From the NCBI GenBank assembly GCA_003553225.1, contig PWDW01000096.1, forward strand, positions 1-60,645: 60,645 nt of DNA, written 5' to 3'. The DNA comes from Halanaerobiaceae bacterium. GTDB lineage: Bacteria; Bacillota; Halanaerobiia; Halanaerobiales; Halarsenatibacteraceae. The notes under the pieces were generated by a model that worked only from the letters and a program-made list of their open reading frames with translations, did not search any database and was not told where the DNA came from. The position numbers and the translations under genes were made by a program. Shown one piece after another: positions 44,651 through 53,611 of the stretch. How positions within the stretch are numbered: the stretch's first letter is position 1; each line of letters begins with the position of its first letter.

Positions 44651-45649
44651 ATGAGCACAGTTCTGGAAGTAAATGATCTAAAAGGATACTACCGCCACCG
44701 ATTTGAACCTGAGGTTAAAGCAGTTGATGGGGTTGATTTTTCTATGGCCGAAGGTGAAGTATTAGGTGTGGCCGGAGAGTCCGGCTGTGGTAAATCAACG
44801 CTGGCCAAATGCCTGATGAAAAGATTCAAAAAGCCGCTGGAATATGTTGATGGAGAAGTTATTTTAAATGGTGAAAATCTTTATGATAAAGAGGACAAAG
44901 ATATAAAAGAAAATTATCTGGCCTGTGAAATTTCCTATGTTCCTCAGAGTGCCATGAATGCATTGAACCCGACTTTGAAGGTTAAAAGATTTATCTGGCA
45001 TTTGATGAAATCCCATTATTCTGAATTAACAAATAATGAAATTATGGATAGGGCGATGTCCAGAGTAGAGGATTTAAATTTACCGGAAAGGGTTCTGGAT
45101 AATTATGCCTGTGAGTTGAGTGGGGGTATGAAACAGAGAGTTATAATTATGATATCTACGATGCTCAATCCCACCCTGTTAATAGCTGATGAACCTACTT
45201 CTGCTCTGGATGTCAGCACTCAAAAAGTTCTGGTGAAAATGTTCAAGAAATTGATTGAAGAAGAGATTTTTAAAAGTTTGATTTTTATCACCCATGATTT
45301 AACCACCTTAAGGCATGCCTGTGATAGAATAGCCATTATGTATGCCGGACGTTTTGTTGAAATTGGAACTGTGGAGCAGATTGTTTTTGATCCGGTGCAT
45401 CCTTATACAGAAGCATTGATTTCTTCCATTTTAGTACCTGAACCCGGAATTCGAGAGAAAGAACTGATAAATATTCCGGGAACACCTCCCAACTTAAAGG
45501 ATCCACCTCCCGGCTGCCGATTTGCTCCTCGCTGTAATTATGCACTTGAGAAGTGTACTGTGGAAGAAAGCGAATGGGTTAATGTAAAAGGCAGACCGGT
45601 TAAATGTGATGTTGTTGCTAAAAAAAAGGGAGATGGTTCTGATGAATAA
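44651..45649 (+). CDS. Oligopeptide/oligosaccharide ABC transporter ATPase (OppD-like)
   Basis: A 332-residue ATPase. Walker A GESGCGKS (about 41-48), signature LSGGMKQR (about 155), Walker B LLIADEP and FITHD are intact; the C-terminal extension carries CRFAPRC. Its end overlaps the next gene by 8 bases. Confidence 0.93.
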   Translation: MSTVLEVNDLKGYYRHRFEPEVKAVDGVDFSMAEGEVLGVAGESGCGKSTLAKCLMKRFKKPLEYVDGEVILNGENLYDKEDKDIKENYLACEISYVPQSAMNALNPTLKVKRFIWHLMKSHYSELTNNEIMDRAMSRVEDLNLPERVLDNYACELSGGMKQRVIIMISTMLNPTLLIADEPTSALDVSTQKVLVKMFKKLIEEEIFKSLIFITHDLTTLRHACDRIAIMYAGRFVEIGTVEQIVFDPVHPYTEALISSILVPEPGIREKELINIPGTPPNLKDPPPGCRFAPRCNYALEKCTVEESEWVNVKGRPVKCDVVAKKKGDGSDE

Positions 45650-46439
45650 TCAACAGGAAGAAATTCTGATAAAAGTTGATGATTTGACCAAAATATTCAG
45701 ACATGAGGAAGATATAGTAGCTGTAGATAATATATCATTTAGTATAGCAAAAAATGAAATCATTTCTCTTGTTGGAGAGAGTGGTAGTGGGAAAACAACA
45801 GTAGCTAAAATGCTGTTAAATCTTCTAAAACCTACTTCCGGTAATATATATTTTAGAGGAGATAAGATTACAGAATTTAATCGTAAAGAAAGAAAAGAAT
45901 ACTGGCGTAATATTCAGGGAATATTTCAGGACCCCTATGCTTCTTTTAATCAGTTTTTCAATGTAGAGAAGATACTGCTTGACTGTTATAAACTGTTTGA
46001 TAAAAAGATATCCCGTCAAGAAAAAGAAGAACAAATCAAAGAGGCTCTCCGTTCTGTTAAACTTGAGCCTGAGGAGATTCTGGGCAAATATCCTTTTGAA
46101 ATGAGTGGTGGTCAGAGGCAGAGAATTATGATCGCCCGGGCTTTAATAATAGAACCGGAAATCTTGATTGCCGATGAACCTACATCTATGATTGATGCCT
46201 GCAGCCGGGCAAATATACTTGATGTATTATTGAAAATACAGGAAAAACAGGATATTGCTATTATGTTTATAACTCATGATATGGGTCTCTCCTATTATTC
46301 CAGTGATAAAATTTGTATCATGGAAAAAGGGAAGATAGTAGAAAGAGGTTCAGTTCATCAAGTTGTAGAAAATCCGGAACATCCTTATACCAAAAAGCTG
46401 TTGGGGGATGTACCGGTTTTGAAAGAAGAATGGATTTGA
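45642..46439 (+). CDS. Oligopeptide/oligosaccharide ABC transporter ATPase (OppF-like)
   Basis: A 265-residue ATPase, started at ATG 45642 behind AAAAAAAGGGAGA. Walker A GESGSGKT (about 43-50), signature MSGGQRQR (about 152) and Walker B ILIADEP are present. It stops just after HPYTKKLL, so it lacks the cysteine-bearing C-terminal extension of its partner and of the OppF-like protein at 19995. Shorter second ATPases of this type are common. Confidence 0.92.
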   Translation: MNNQQEEILIKVDDLTKIFRHEEDIVAVDNISFSIAKNEIISLVGESGSGKTTVAKMLLNLLKPTSGNIYFRGDKITEFNRKERKEYWRNIQGIFQDPYASFNQFFNVEKILLDCYKLFDKKISRQEKEEQIKEALRSVKLEPEEILGKYPFEMSGGQRQRIMIARALIIEPEILIADEPTSMIDACSRANILDVLLKIQEKQDIAIMFITHDMGLSYYSSDKICIMEKGKIVERGSVHQVVENPEHPYTKKLLGDVPVLKEEWI

Positions 46440-46755
46440 TATATAAATAATAAAGCAAAAAGATGGAGATTTTGAATCCAAAACAAATAAATTTACTATC
46501 CCGGTTCTTTGACCGGGATTATTTTTTTACTTATATATCATAATAGACCAAAGAAAATAACCAACAAACAGCTGAGCCATGGAAACTAATTATAAATAGA
46601 AAGTATGAAAGTGTTAATTATTGTAAAGCAGTATAAATTTTCATTAAAAATGATCTATTAAATGAGATGTCTGCAATTTAATAAAGGAATAAAATGTTTG
46701 TTATTGAATATTATAAAAAAGGTATAAAAGTATATTTTCTGCGAGGAGTGATATA
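46440..46755. other. Intergenic region
   Basis: Terminator at 46498-46528, then AT-rich sequence. No confident promoter for the nitroreductase; GCGAGGAGTG at 46741-46750 is its ribosome binding site. Confidence 0.6.
46498..46528 (+). terminator. Rho-independent terminator of the second importer
   Basis: ATCCCGGT (46498-46505) pairs perfectly with ACCGGGAT (46512-46519); TATTTTTTT follows. Confidence 0.92.
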
Positions 46756-47271
46756 ATGTCTACTGAAGATACTCTGGCTGTAATAAAAAAAAGAAAAAGT
46801 ATCCGTAACTACATTGAAAAAAAAGTTCCGAAGGAGATTTTAGAAGATATAATTGACTGTGCCCGTCTGGCCCCCTCCGGCTATAATAAACAGGCCTGGA
46901 AATTTGCTGTTATAACTGATAACAAAATAAAAGAAAGGATTGCCGGCGAGGCTAAATATGGCCGTTTTATAAAAGAGGCCGGGGCCTGTGTGGCTGTTTT
47001 TTGTGATGAAAATGAGGCTCTGACTTCTCTGGAAGATGCCTCTGCAGCTACAGAGAATATTTTAATCGCGGCTGCGGCTTATGGACTGGGCACCTGCTGG
47101 GTAAATTCCTATAAAAAAGAGCACAGTAATGAAGTTGAAAATATATTAAACACACCGGATAATTATACTTTAATGACTCTGATTGCGGTTGGATATTATG
47201 AATCTGAAAAAGAGAATAAAGAGCGGAACAAAAAATCTCTGGATGAAGTTCTGGTCTGGAACAAATTTTAA
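46756..47271 (+). CDS. Nitroreductase-family FMN oxidoreductase
   Basis: A 171-residue short nitroreductase, a homodimeric FMN enzyme using NAD(P)H. The flavin-binding start KRKSIRNY (about 11-18), the LAPSGYNKQAWKF segment (about 39-51) and the AAYGLGTCWVNS region (about 112-123) are typical. Substrate is unknown. It stands alone between the importer terminator and GH116. Confidence 0.9.
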   Translation: MSTEDTLAVIKKRKSIRNYIEKKVPKEILEDIIDCARLAPSGYNKQAWKFAVITDNKIKERIAGEAKYGRFIKEAGACVAVFCDENEALTSLEDASAATENILIAAAAYGLGTCWVNSYKKEHSNEVENILNTPDNYTLMTLIAVGYYESEKENKERNKKSLDEVLVWNKF

Positions 47272-47364
47272 ACAGCCTAAGCGAAAGGGGGCAGTTAACC
47301 GCTAATAGAGCAAGATTCTCATATAAAAATTAACAAAAATCCAAAAGGGAGCAGGCGGTTAATA

Positions 47365-49785
47365 ATGAGCTATTTTAAAAAAAAGAAAATATTTGATTAT
47401 GGTTCCCGGAGGACTTTTCCCGGCACAGCCCGGGAGGCGGCTTTTCTTCTGGGGGGTATAGGCACTGGAAATGTTTCTGTGGGGTCCAGGGGCCAGCTAA
47501 AAGACTGGGAGCTTTTTAACAGTCCGGGTAAAGGTAACAAAATGCCCTACACTTTTTTCTCCATCTGGACTTCCCGGGGACAGGAGATTAAAACCAGGGT
47601 TTTAGAATCTAAAATTCAGCCTCCTTATGCAAAATCTCATGGATTTAACTCCGATGAGGTGGCTGGTCTGCCCCGGTTTGATTCTTCGAAAATGAAAGGG
47701 GAATATCCTTTTGTTGAGGTCGAATTTGTTGATAACAGTCTACCGGTAAAGGTTAGCCTGGAAGCTTTTACGCCTTTTATACCTTTAAATGCAGATGACT
47801 CCGGGGTTCCCGGAGCTTATATTAGATACACTGTAAAAAATATTTCCGATCAAGAAGTTAACGTCAGTATAGTGGGTTCTTTGTCCAATGTTATTGGTTT
47901 TAAAGGTTTTAATGACTTTGGAGATATTGAGCTTGACAGCAGGGGAAAGAATGAATTCAGACAAAAAGAAGAGTTCAGCGGTTTATATTACACAAATCCA
48001 GAGGTAGACTCCGGGGATCTGCACCACGGTAATATGGCTCTGGTTACTACCGGCCAGAATATAACCTATAAAACAGAATGGCTTACAGGAGGCTGGTGGG
48101 ATGGTATACAGGATTTTTGGGATGATTTTCGCGAAGATGGTGATCTAGAAAAAGAATCCTTTCTTTCGGCAGAAGAATCCGAGGCTTCTCCCGGACGAAA
48201 GCTGGCAGTTGGTTCAATTGGCAGCAGGCAGACCCTGGCTTTAGGCCAAAAAAAGGAGTTTGAGTTTGTTCTGAGCTGGTATTTCCCCAACCGAATAAAA
48301 GGGTGGTCTGAAGAAAATTCCTGTGCTGGTGATTCTGATAATAGACAGCTAGTAAAAAATTATTACAGCACACTGTGGGACAGCTCCTGGGAGGTGGCTG
48401 AGTATCTAATAGATCATCGGACCCGTCTGGAAGAAAAATCACGAGATTTCCGGAGGGCTCTTTTTGGAAGCACATTGCCTTCCTATGTTATAGATGCTCT
48501 GGCCGCAAATATAACTGTACTCAGAAGCCCCACCTGTTTTAGAATAGAAGATGGTTCTTTTCTGGGCTGGGAGGGATGTTTTGATAGAAATGGCTGCTGT
48601 GAGGGCAGCTGCACCCATGTCTGGAACTATACACAGACTCTGGCTTTTCTTTTTCCAAAATTAGAGCAGAACATGAGAAAAATTCAATTTTTACTGGAAA
48701 CAGATGAAAAAGGGAAAATGGCCTTTCGGGGCAGTAGAGTGTTTGATCGAGAATCCTGGGATATGATACCAGCTGCCGATGGTCAGCTGGGTTCTATCGT
48801 CAGGCTTTATCGGGACTGGAAACTAAGTGGAAATGATAAACTGCTAAGAGAAGTCTGGGATAAGGCCAGCAGTGCTCTGGATTTTGCTTTTGATTACTGG
48901 GATTCAGACGGAGATTTTGTTCTGGATGATAAGCAGCATAATACCTATGATATAGAATTTTATGGACCAAATTCCCTGGTCAATTCTATATTTTTTGCTG
49001 CCCTGAAAGCGGGCCGGGAAATGGCTGATTATCTTGAAGATAAAGAGCATGTGGAAAAATATCAACGGGCATTAAAAGAAGGAAGCAGTAAAATGGATGA
49101 ACTGCTGTGGAATGGTGAATATTATATTCAGAATATAGATGATGTAGATAAATATCGTTATCAGTACGGTACAGGCTGTTTGTCAGATCAGCTGCTGGGC
49201 CAGCAGCTGGCCCATGTAGCCGGCTTAGGTTATATATTCCCCCAAAAACATGTTCAAAAAGCTGTCCATTCTATTTTTAAGTATAATTTCCGGGATGATT
49301 TTTCCGAACATCATAATGTGCAGCGGACATATGTTCTTAATGAGGAGGGTGGCCTGCTGCTCTGCTCCTGGCCCCGGGGGGGACGGCCCCGAATCCCCTT
49401 TGTTTATTCAGATGAAGTATGGACCGGTATAGAATATCAGGTGGCCTCTCATTTGATATATGAAGGGTATATTGAACAGGGATTATCAATTGTAAAAGCA
49501 GTTCGTGACAGACATGATGGCTATAAAAGGAATCCCTGGAATGAGGTGGAGTGTGGGCATCATTATGCACGTTCTATGTCCAGCTGGGCTCTGCTGATCG
49601 CCCTGAGTGGTTATGAATATGATCTGCCTGCAGGGAAAATTAGTTTTGATCCCTGTATCAAAAAAGATAACTTTTCTACTTTCTGGAGTAATGGTCAAGC
49701 CTGGGGAATATACCGCCAGCAGGGTGCAGATGAACGTGAAATTGAAGTACTTTATGGTGATCTTAATGGAGTAGAGCTGGAATAA
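47365..49785 (+). CDS. Glycoside hydrolase family 116 (beta-glucosidase/glucosylceramidase-like)
   Basis: An 806-residue GH116 enzyme (GBA2/DUF608 type). A beta-sandwich domain opens the protein (FPGTAREAAFLLGGIGTG at about 18-35) and an (alpha/alpha)6 barrel follows from about 360. The likely nucleophile is Glu403 in GWEGC and the likely acid/base is Asp529 in NTYDIEFYGP; their spacing of 126 agrees with the 127 reported for the Sulfolobus enzyme SSO1353 (Glu335/Asp462). No signal peptide, so it acts in the cytoplasm on beta-glucosides or beta-xylosides brought in by an importer such as the one just upstream. RBS AAAAGGGAGCAGG precedes ATG 47365. Confidence 0.93.
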   Translation: MSYFKKKKIFDYGSRRTFPGTAREAAFLLGGIGTGNVSVGSRGQLKDWELFNSPGKGNKMPYTFFSIWTSRGQEIKTRVLESKIQPPYAKSHGFNSDEVAGLPRFDSSKMKGEYPFVEVEFVDNSLPVKVSLEAFTPFIPLNADDSGVPGAYIRYTVKNISDQEVNVSIVGSLSNVIGFKGFNDFGDIELDSRGKNEFRQKEEFSGLYYTNPEVDSGDLHHGNMALVTTGQNITYKTEWLTGGWWDGIQDFWDDFREDGDLEKESFLSAEESEASPGRKLAVGSIGSRQTLALGQKKEFEFVLSWYFPNRIKGWSEENSCAGDSDNRQLVKNYYSTLWDSSWEVAEYLIDHRTRLEEKSRDFRRALFGSTLPSYVIDALAANITVLRSPTCFRIEDGSFLGWEGCFDRNGCCEGSCTHVWNYTQTLAFLFPKLEQNMRKIQFLLETDEKGKMAFRGSRVFDRESWDMIPAADGQLGSIVRLYRDWKLSGNDKLLREVWDKASSALDFAFDYWDSDGDFVLDDKQHNTYDIEFYGPNSLVNSIFFAALKAGREMADYLEDKEHVEKYQRALKEGSSKMDELLWNGEYYIQNIDDVDKYRYQYGTGCLSDQLLGQQLAHVAGLGYIFPQKHVQKAVHSIFKYNFRDDFSEHHNVQRTYVLNEEGGLLLCSWPRGGRPRIPFVYSDEVWTGIEYQVASHLIYEGYIEQGLSIVKAVRDRHDGYKRNPWNEVECGHHYARSMSSWALLIALSGYEYDLPAGKISFDPCIKKDNFSTFWSNGQAWGIYRQQGADEREIEVLYGDLNGVELE

Positions 49786-49842
49786 ACATGTGGATTAACA
49801 AGCTTAACATAAACCTGAATATAAGGGAAGGAAAGATTGTAT

Positions 49843-50394
49843 ATGGTTAAACATATTCATATAACCGGGGCTTCAGGTTCCGGAACCACAACTCTGGGTC
49901 AAAAAATAAGTGAGGAATACGGATTGGAGCATTTTGATTCAGATGATTATTTCTGGCAGCCCACAGATCCACCCTACCAAAAACGAAGACCCATAAAAAA
50001 AAGACAAAAACTACTATTTCGGGATATAAAAGAAGCTGACGGCTGGGTGATTAGTGGGTCTTTATGTACCTGGGGAGATATTTTCACCAAATATTTTGAT
50101 CTGGTAATATTTCTGTGGGTACCGACAGAAATAAGAATAAAAAGGTTAAAAAGGAGAGAGAGAAAAAAATTTGGCAGTGATGTTTTACCCGGTGGGGACA
50201 TGTTTGCCGGTCATCAGCAGTTTATTAACTGGGCCTCTAAATATGACCGGGGAGATCTAAAAATGAGGAGCAAACTAAAGCATGAGCTGTGGCTGAAAAA
50301 ACTGGACTGCCCGGTTTTAAGGATAGAAGGAGAATATGAACTGGAGGAAAGCTTTTCTATGGTGGAAGAAAAAATTAAAGAATTAAGAGCATAA
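49843..50394 (+). CDS. P-loop kinase-like protein (adenylate/shikimate kinase type) without the Walker A lysine
   Basis: A 183-residue small P-loop protein, started at ATG 49843 behind AGGGAAGGAAAG. The Walker A region reads GASGSGTTTLG (about 8-18), with Thr where Lys is expected. FDSDDYFW (about 32-39), a lid-like basic helix (RIKRLKRRERKKFG) and FLWVP (about 90) follow the layout of adenylate- or shikimate-kinase relatives. The GSGTTT form recurs in this family as I recall it, so it may be a working variant. Substrate is unknown. It lies 57 bases after GH116 and 13 before a membrane protein. Confidence 0.82.
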   Translation: MVKHIHITGASGSGTTTLGQKISEEYGLEHFDSDDYFWQPTDPPYQKRRPIKKRQKLLFRDIKEADGWVISGSLCTWGDIFTKYFDLVIFLWVPTEIRIKRLKRRERKKFGSDVLPGGDMFAGHQQFINWASKYDRGDLKMRSKLKHELWLKKLDCPVLRIEGEYELEESFSMVEEKIKELRA

Positions 50395-50407
50395 AGGAGC
50401 GGCTTAT

Positions 50408-50722
50408 ATGACCAAATTAATTGTGACCATGCTGGCCCTGATGTTAATTTCAACTCTGCTGCCCGGAATTACGGTGGAAGGTTTCTGGAGTGTTTTCTGG
50501 GCGGCCCTGGTACTGGGGCTGGTTAATATTCTTATAAAACCTTTATTTATAATTTTAACTCTTCCGATAACAATCTTAACTCTGGGTCTCTTTTTATTTG
50601 TGGTTAATGGAATTATGCTTTATCTGTCTTCTTATTTTGTCAGTGGTTTTTATGTTGCCAACCTGTTTTCAGCTGTAATTGGAGCTCTGTTTGTAAGTAT
50701 TATTTCTGCTGTTCTAAAATAG
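50408..50722 (+). CDS. YvlD-type four-helix membrane protein (PF04020, phage-holin-like)
   Basis: A 104-residue protein made almost wholly of four membrane helices (about 4-18, 25-55, 60-78, 83-103). The NILIKPLFIILTLPITILTLG stretch around 38-58, with LPIT and the Lys-Pro, is the family signature. The family is called holin-like by name, but in Bacillus YvlD belongs to an envelope-stress operon. No phage genes are nearby, so a lytic role is unlikely. AAAGGAGCGG precedes ATG 50408. Confidence 0.85.
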   Translation: MTKLIVTMLALMLISTLLPGITVEGFWSVFWAALVLGLVNILIKPLFIILTLPITILTLGLFLFVVNGIMLYLSSYFVSGFYVANLFSAVIGALFVSIISAVLK

Positions 50723-50828
50723 TGAGCAGCATAAAGCCAGGGATCTATTGTTTTTTTGTTTTTGTCCTGGTAAAGTATAGAAAAGCTAACAGGTCTTTAT
50801 TTGAATAGTAAAAAATAGGGGGCTAACA

Positions 50829-51671
50829 GTGGACAACTTTGATTATCTAAAAAAGAAAAAGCATAATTTAAAACCACGGCTGATTTTTTATTTATATTCA
50901 GGTTTTGTTCTTTTTTCCTTTTTGTTAACTTATTTAGTTGATGCTCATAATTTTTTAGGTCTAAGGGATTTTATGATTGATCATTTTGCCGTTCCTCTTT
51001 TCTGGTTTCACTGGTTTAGAACTCCGGTGGAAATACCTGTTCAGTGGTATACACTGGGAGCTGCAGTTTTGATTTTTATTATTAATGCCGGTATTGCTCT
51101 GGAAAGAAAGGACAAAGATATTTTTAGATTCTGGTTTCTGTTGAGTGCAGGAATTATTTTAATGTTTGTAGAAGATGCGGGTGATGTCAGGCATGCATAT
51201 CGGGAGCATATTGAAACCATATTTGGTGAGGGTTTTTATGGTCTTTACAGTACTCTATATGAACTTTTGTATTTTATAATTTTGGGTGCTTTTATGCTGT
51301 ATGTTATTATAAAATTCAGGGCAGTATATCGGGAATATGTGAACACAAGAAAGTATTTACTCAGAGGCTACATATTATATGGAGTTGCAGTAACAGGTTC
51401 CTGGCTGGGCAGTGGGTTTGAAGCAGTCACCGGTTTTTCTTTTTACAGCACAGTGGGGGAGTTCATTTTAAACCGGATTTTTATAATCGATGGCAGAAGT
51501 GAATTTGCCTATAGAGTGGCCCAGCAGAACTATATTTTTATAAACAGAAACTTAATGGACCGGGCCTTTGAAGAATCCCTTGAGCTGCTGGCGGCAGCCT
51601 CCCTGTTAACAGCAGCACTTTATTTTTTCTCTCATTACAGGGATAAAACAGAAAAAAATGAGCATAGTTAG
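50829..51671 (+). CDS. Integral membrane protein of unknown function
   Basis: I do not recognise this 280-residue protein. About six hydrophobic helices are visible (about 20-40, 75-92, 98-115, 140-165, 180-202, 253-275). Conserved-looking polar residues sit near helices: MFVEDAGDVRHAYREHIETIF (about 113-133) holds Glu, two Asp and two His and could bind a metal. It starts at GTG 50829, with AGGGGGC before it. It is not close enough to either neighbour to assume an operon. Confidence 0.75.
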   Translation: MDNFDYLKKKKHNLKPRLIFYLYSGFVLFSFLLTYLVDAHNFLGLRDFMIDHFAVPLFWFHWFRTPVEIPVQWYTLGAAVLIFIINAGIALERKDKDIFRFWFLLSAGIILMFVEDAGDVRHAYREHIETIFGEGFYGLYSTLYELLYFIILGAFMLYVIIKFRAVYREYVNTRKYLLRGYILYGVAVTGSWLGSGFEAVTGFSFYSTVGEFILNRIFIIDGRSEFAYRVAQQNYIFINRNLMDRAFEESLELLAAASLLTAALYFFSHYRDKTEKNEHS

Positions 51672-51979
51672 AAATTATGGTCTGCTTTTTAGATTCGATT
51701 ATTGAGGTTAGTTAAGTGAAGAATAAGTTTATTCAACATTTGTTTAATTTGAAACTTCCATTTCCGCTGGTGAATAGTACAAGTATTTAATGCTATTATT
51801 TTAATAAAAAGAATAATCTCCACTTCCTTTGGTGAAAAATATTGGTATATGCTGCTATTGCTTCATTCACGAAAAGGACTTATCCCCATCTTTTCTTTTG
51901 GTCAAAAAGTAATAAAATTTAACTCACTTCAAATAGTAATAAAGAAATTAAAAATAATTCAGCTGGAGGTAGTATATTA
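51672..51979. other. Intergenic region
   Basis: AT-rich. Two imperfect copies of an ACTTCC-TTT-GGTGAA word pattern (about 51754-51774 and 51820-51838) are the only thing noticed. GCTGGAGGTAG just before 51980 is the ribosome binding site of the MFS gene. Confidence 0.5.
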
Positions 51980-53200
51980 ATGCAGTCCAGGGAAAAATCT
52001 CCTGATCATTACTCAAAAAGATGGATATATGTTGTTCTGGGAATATTAATAAATCTCTGTCTGGGCACCATTTATTCATGGAGTGTTTTTCGCCGTCCTA
52101 TTGAAGAAGTGCTTGATCTTACCGCCACCCAAAGTGGTCTGCCCTACATGTTTTTTCTTTTCTTTTATGCGGTTACAATGCCCCTGGCCGGCAAATATAT
52201 AGATAAATACAGCCCCCGCTGGATAGCGGCAGCAGGGGGGATAATGGTCTCGGCGGGCTGGTTTTTTGCCGGTCTGGCCGGAAACATTTATACTTTGACC
52301 CTTACTTATGGAATAATCGGCGGCATGGGGGTGGGGGTGGTATATGGAGTTCCCATTTCGGTGGCCGGCCGCTGGTATCCCGATCAAAAGGGGACAGTAA
52401 TGGGTCTGACTCTGCTGGGTTTTGGTCTGTCTCCCTTTTTAACCGCCCCTGCAGCCCGCAGTTTAATTGAAAATGTGGGTGTCATGATGACCTTTAGATA
52501 TTTGGGTCTGGCCTTTCTTTTTATTATTATTCTGCTGTCTCTGCCGCTGAAAAATCCCCGGCTGGCCCGGGCCGCCAGAGGGGATCAGGATATAAAAAAC
52601 AGATCGGGAGCTAAAACCTGGGTTGATATCTTAAAATCAGTCCGATTTTTTTCTCTCTGGTTCTGTTATTTAATTGGTACTTTTGCCGGCCTGATGGCGA
52701 TAGGGATAACAAGTCCTGTGGGTGAAGAAATGATAAATCTTCCGGGAGAGACGGCGGCTCTGACTCTTTCTTTGTTTGCCGTGTTCAATGGAGTGGGACG
52801 GCCCCTGTATGGCTGGATTACCGACCGTTTTTCACCCCACCGGGCAGCGATCCTTTCCTATATTTTAATACTAATCGCCTCTATCCTGATGCTGGGGGCA
52901 GAAGAAGGCAGTATCATATTGTTTATTATTTCCTTTTCCCTGCTGTGGCTTAACTTAGGTGGCTGGCTGGCCATAGCCCCGGCTGCCACGGGCAGTATTT
53001 TTGGTTCAGACAATTACAGCCGGAACTATGGTCTTGTTTTTACTGCCTATGGGGTCGGAGCACTGCTGGGTACCGCGGTGTCGGGCAGTATCCGTGATTT
53101 AATGGGAAGTTATATAAATTCCTTTTATGTACTTATTATTCTCTCACTGCTGGGAATTGCAGCTGCCTGGTTATTCTTAAAAGAAAGGAGCATAGAGTAA
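51980..53200 (+). CDS. MFS transporter, oxalate/formate antiporter (OFA) family
   Basis: A 406-residue twelve-helix carrier of the OFA family. The first helix LGILINLCLGTIYSWSVF (about 20-37) is the family hallmark, followed by GKYIDKYSPRW (about 72) as the MFS loop motif and GPLYGWITDRFSP-like GRPLYGWITDRFSP (about 273-286) in the second half. Members exchange small carboxylates such as oxalate, formate or lactate, but many are unassigned. A fermenting cell could use it to export an acid product. Single gene. Confidence 0.9.
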   Translation: MQSREKSPDHYSKRWIYVVLGILINLCLGTIYSWSVFRRPIEEVLDLTATQSGLPYMFFLFFYAVTMPLAGKYIDKYSPRWIAAAGGIMVSAGWFFAGLAGNIYTLTLTYGIIGGMGVGVVYGVPISVAGRWYPDQKGTVMGLTLLGFGLSPFLTAPAARSLIENVGVMMTFRYLGLAFLFIIILLSLPLKNPRLARAARGDQDIKNRSGAKTWVDILKSVRFFSLWFCYLIGTFAGLMAIGITSPVGEEMINLPGETAALTLSLFAVFNGVGRPLYGWITDRFSPHRAAILSYILILIASILMLGAEEGSIILFIISFSLLWLNLGGWLAIAPAATGSIFGSDNYSRNYGLVFTAYGVGALLGTAVSGSIRDLMGSYINSFYVLIILSLLGIAAAWLFLKERSIE

Positions 53201-53611
53201 AGTATTGTTCAATAGAATAATTTTTTCAAAAATACCGGGGGGGGGAAATACCCGGAAAATCAAAAGTGTGACCTTTGTCTTCCTCTATATTTTTCAATAT
53301 TTGACTCCCAAAATTGGATTATTGGTAGATTAGTGCAGCATTGCAGCCAGGACAAAGGGCCAAGAGTAGATTAATAAATAATCAAAGGCTATTTTTAAAT
53401 ATAGTGTTGTTACTCTTAATCTTCGAAATAACAATAATTATTAGCAGTTATTTGTAACAAATGCTCTGCAAAAAATACAGGAAGAACTTTTTAGGAAAAA
53501 TCCAGTGAGCTTGGATGCAGTGTTATTTGAGAGGATTCGAGTTATTTCTAGACCACAAAAAAAGCACAGAAATTAAAATGAGCTAAATTAAAAGAAGGGT
53601 GGCCAGAAATC
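53201..53611. other. Intergenic region with a nine-G run
   Basis: CCGGG (53235-53239) and CCCGG (53251-53255) can form a short hairpin containing a run of nine G at 53237-53245, which is also a place for sequencing error. No T run follows on the plus strand. The rest shows no gene. Confidence 0.5.

Noticed and set aside
47365-49785. GH116 motif CTHVWNYTQ has Thr where I expected Glu, suggesting a dead enzyme
   Set aside because: The nucleophile is better placed at Glu403 in GWEGC. Its 126-residue distance to Asp529 matches the 127 reported for SSO1353, and GBA2 also has LEG at the matching place. Both catalytic residues are present.
50408-50722. Phage holin and hence prophage remnant
   Set aside because: The holin name comes from the family label only. 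No integrase, capsid, terminase or lysin genes are near, and YvlD-like proteins are ordinary membrane proteins.
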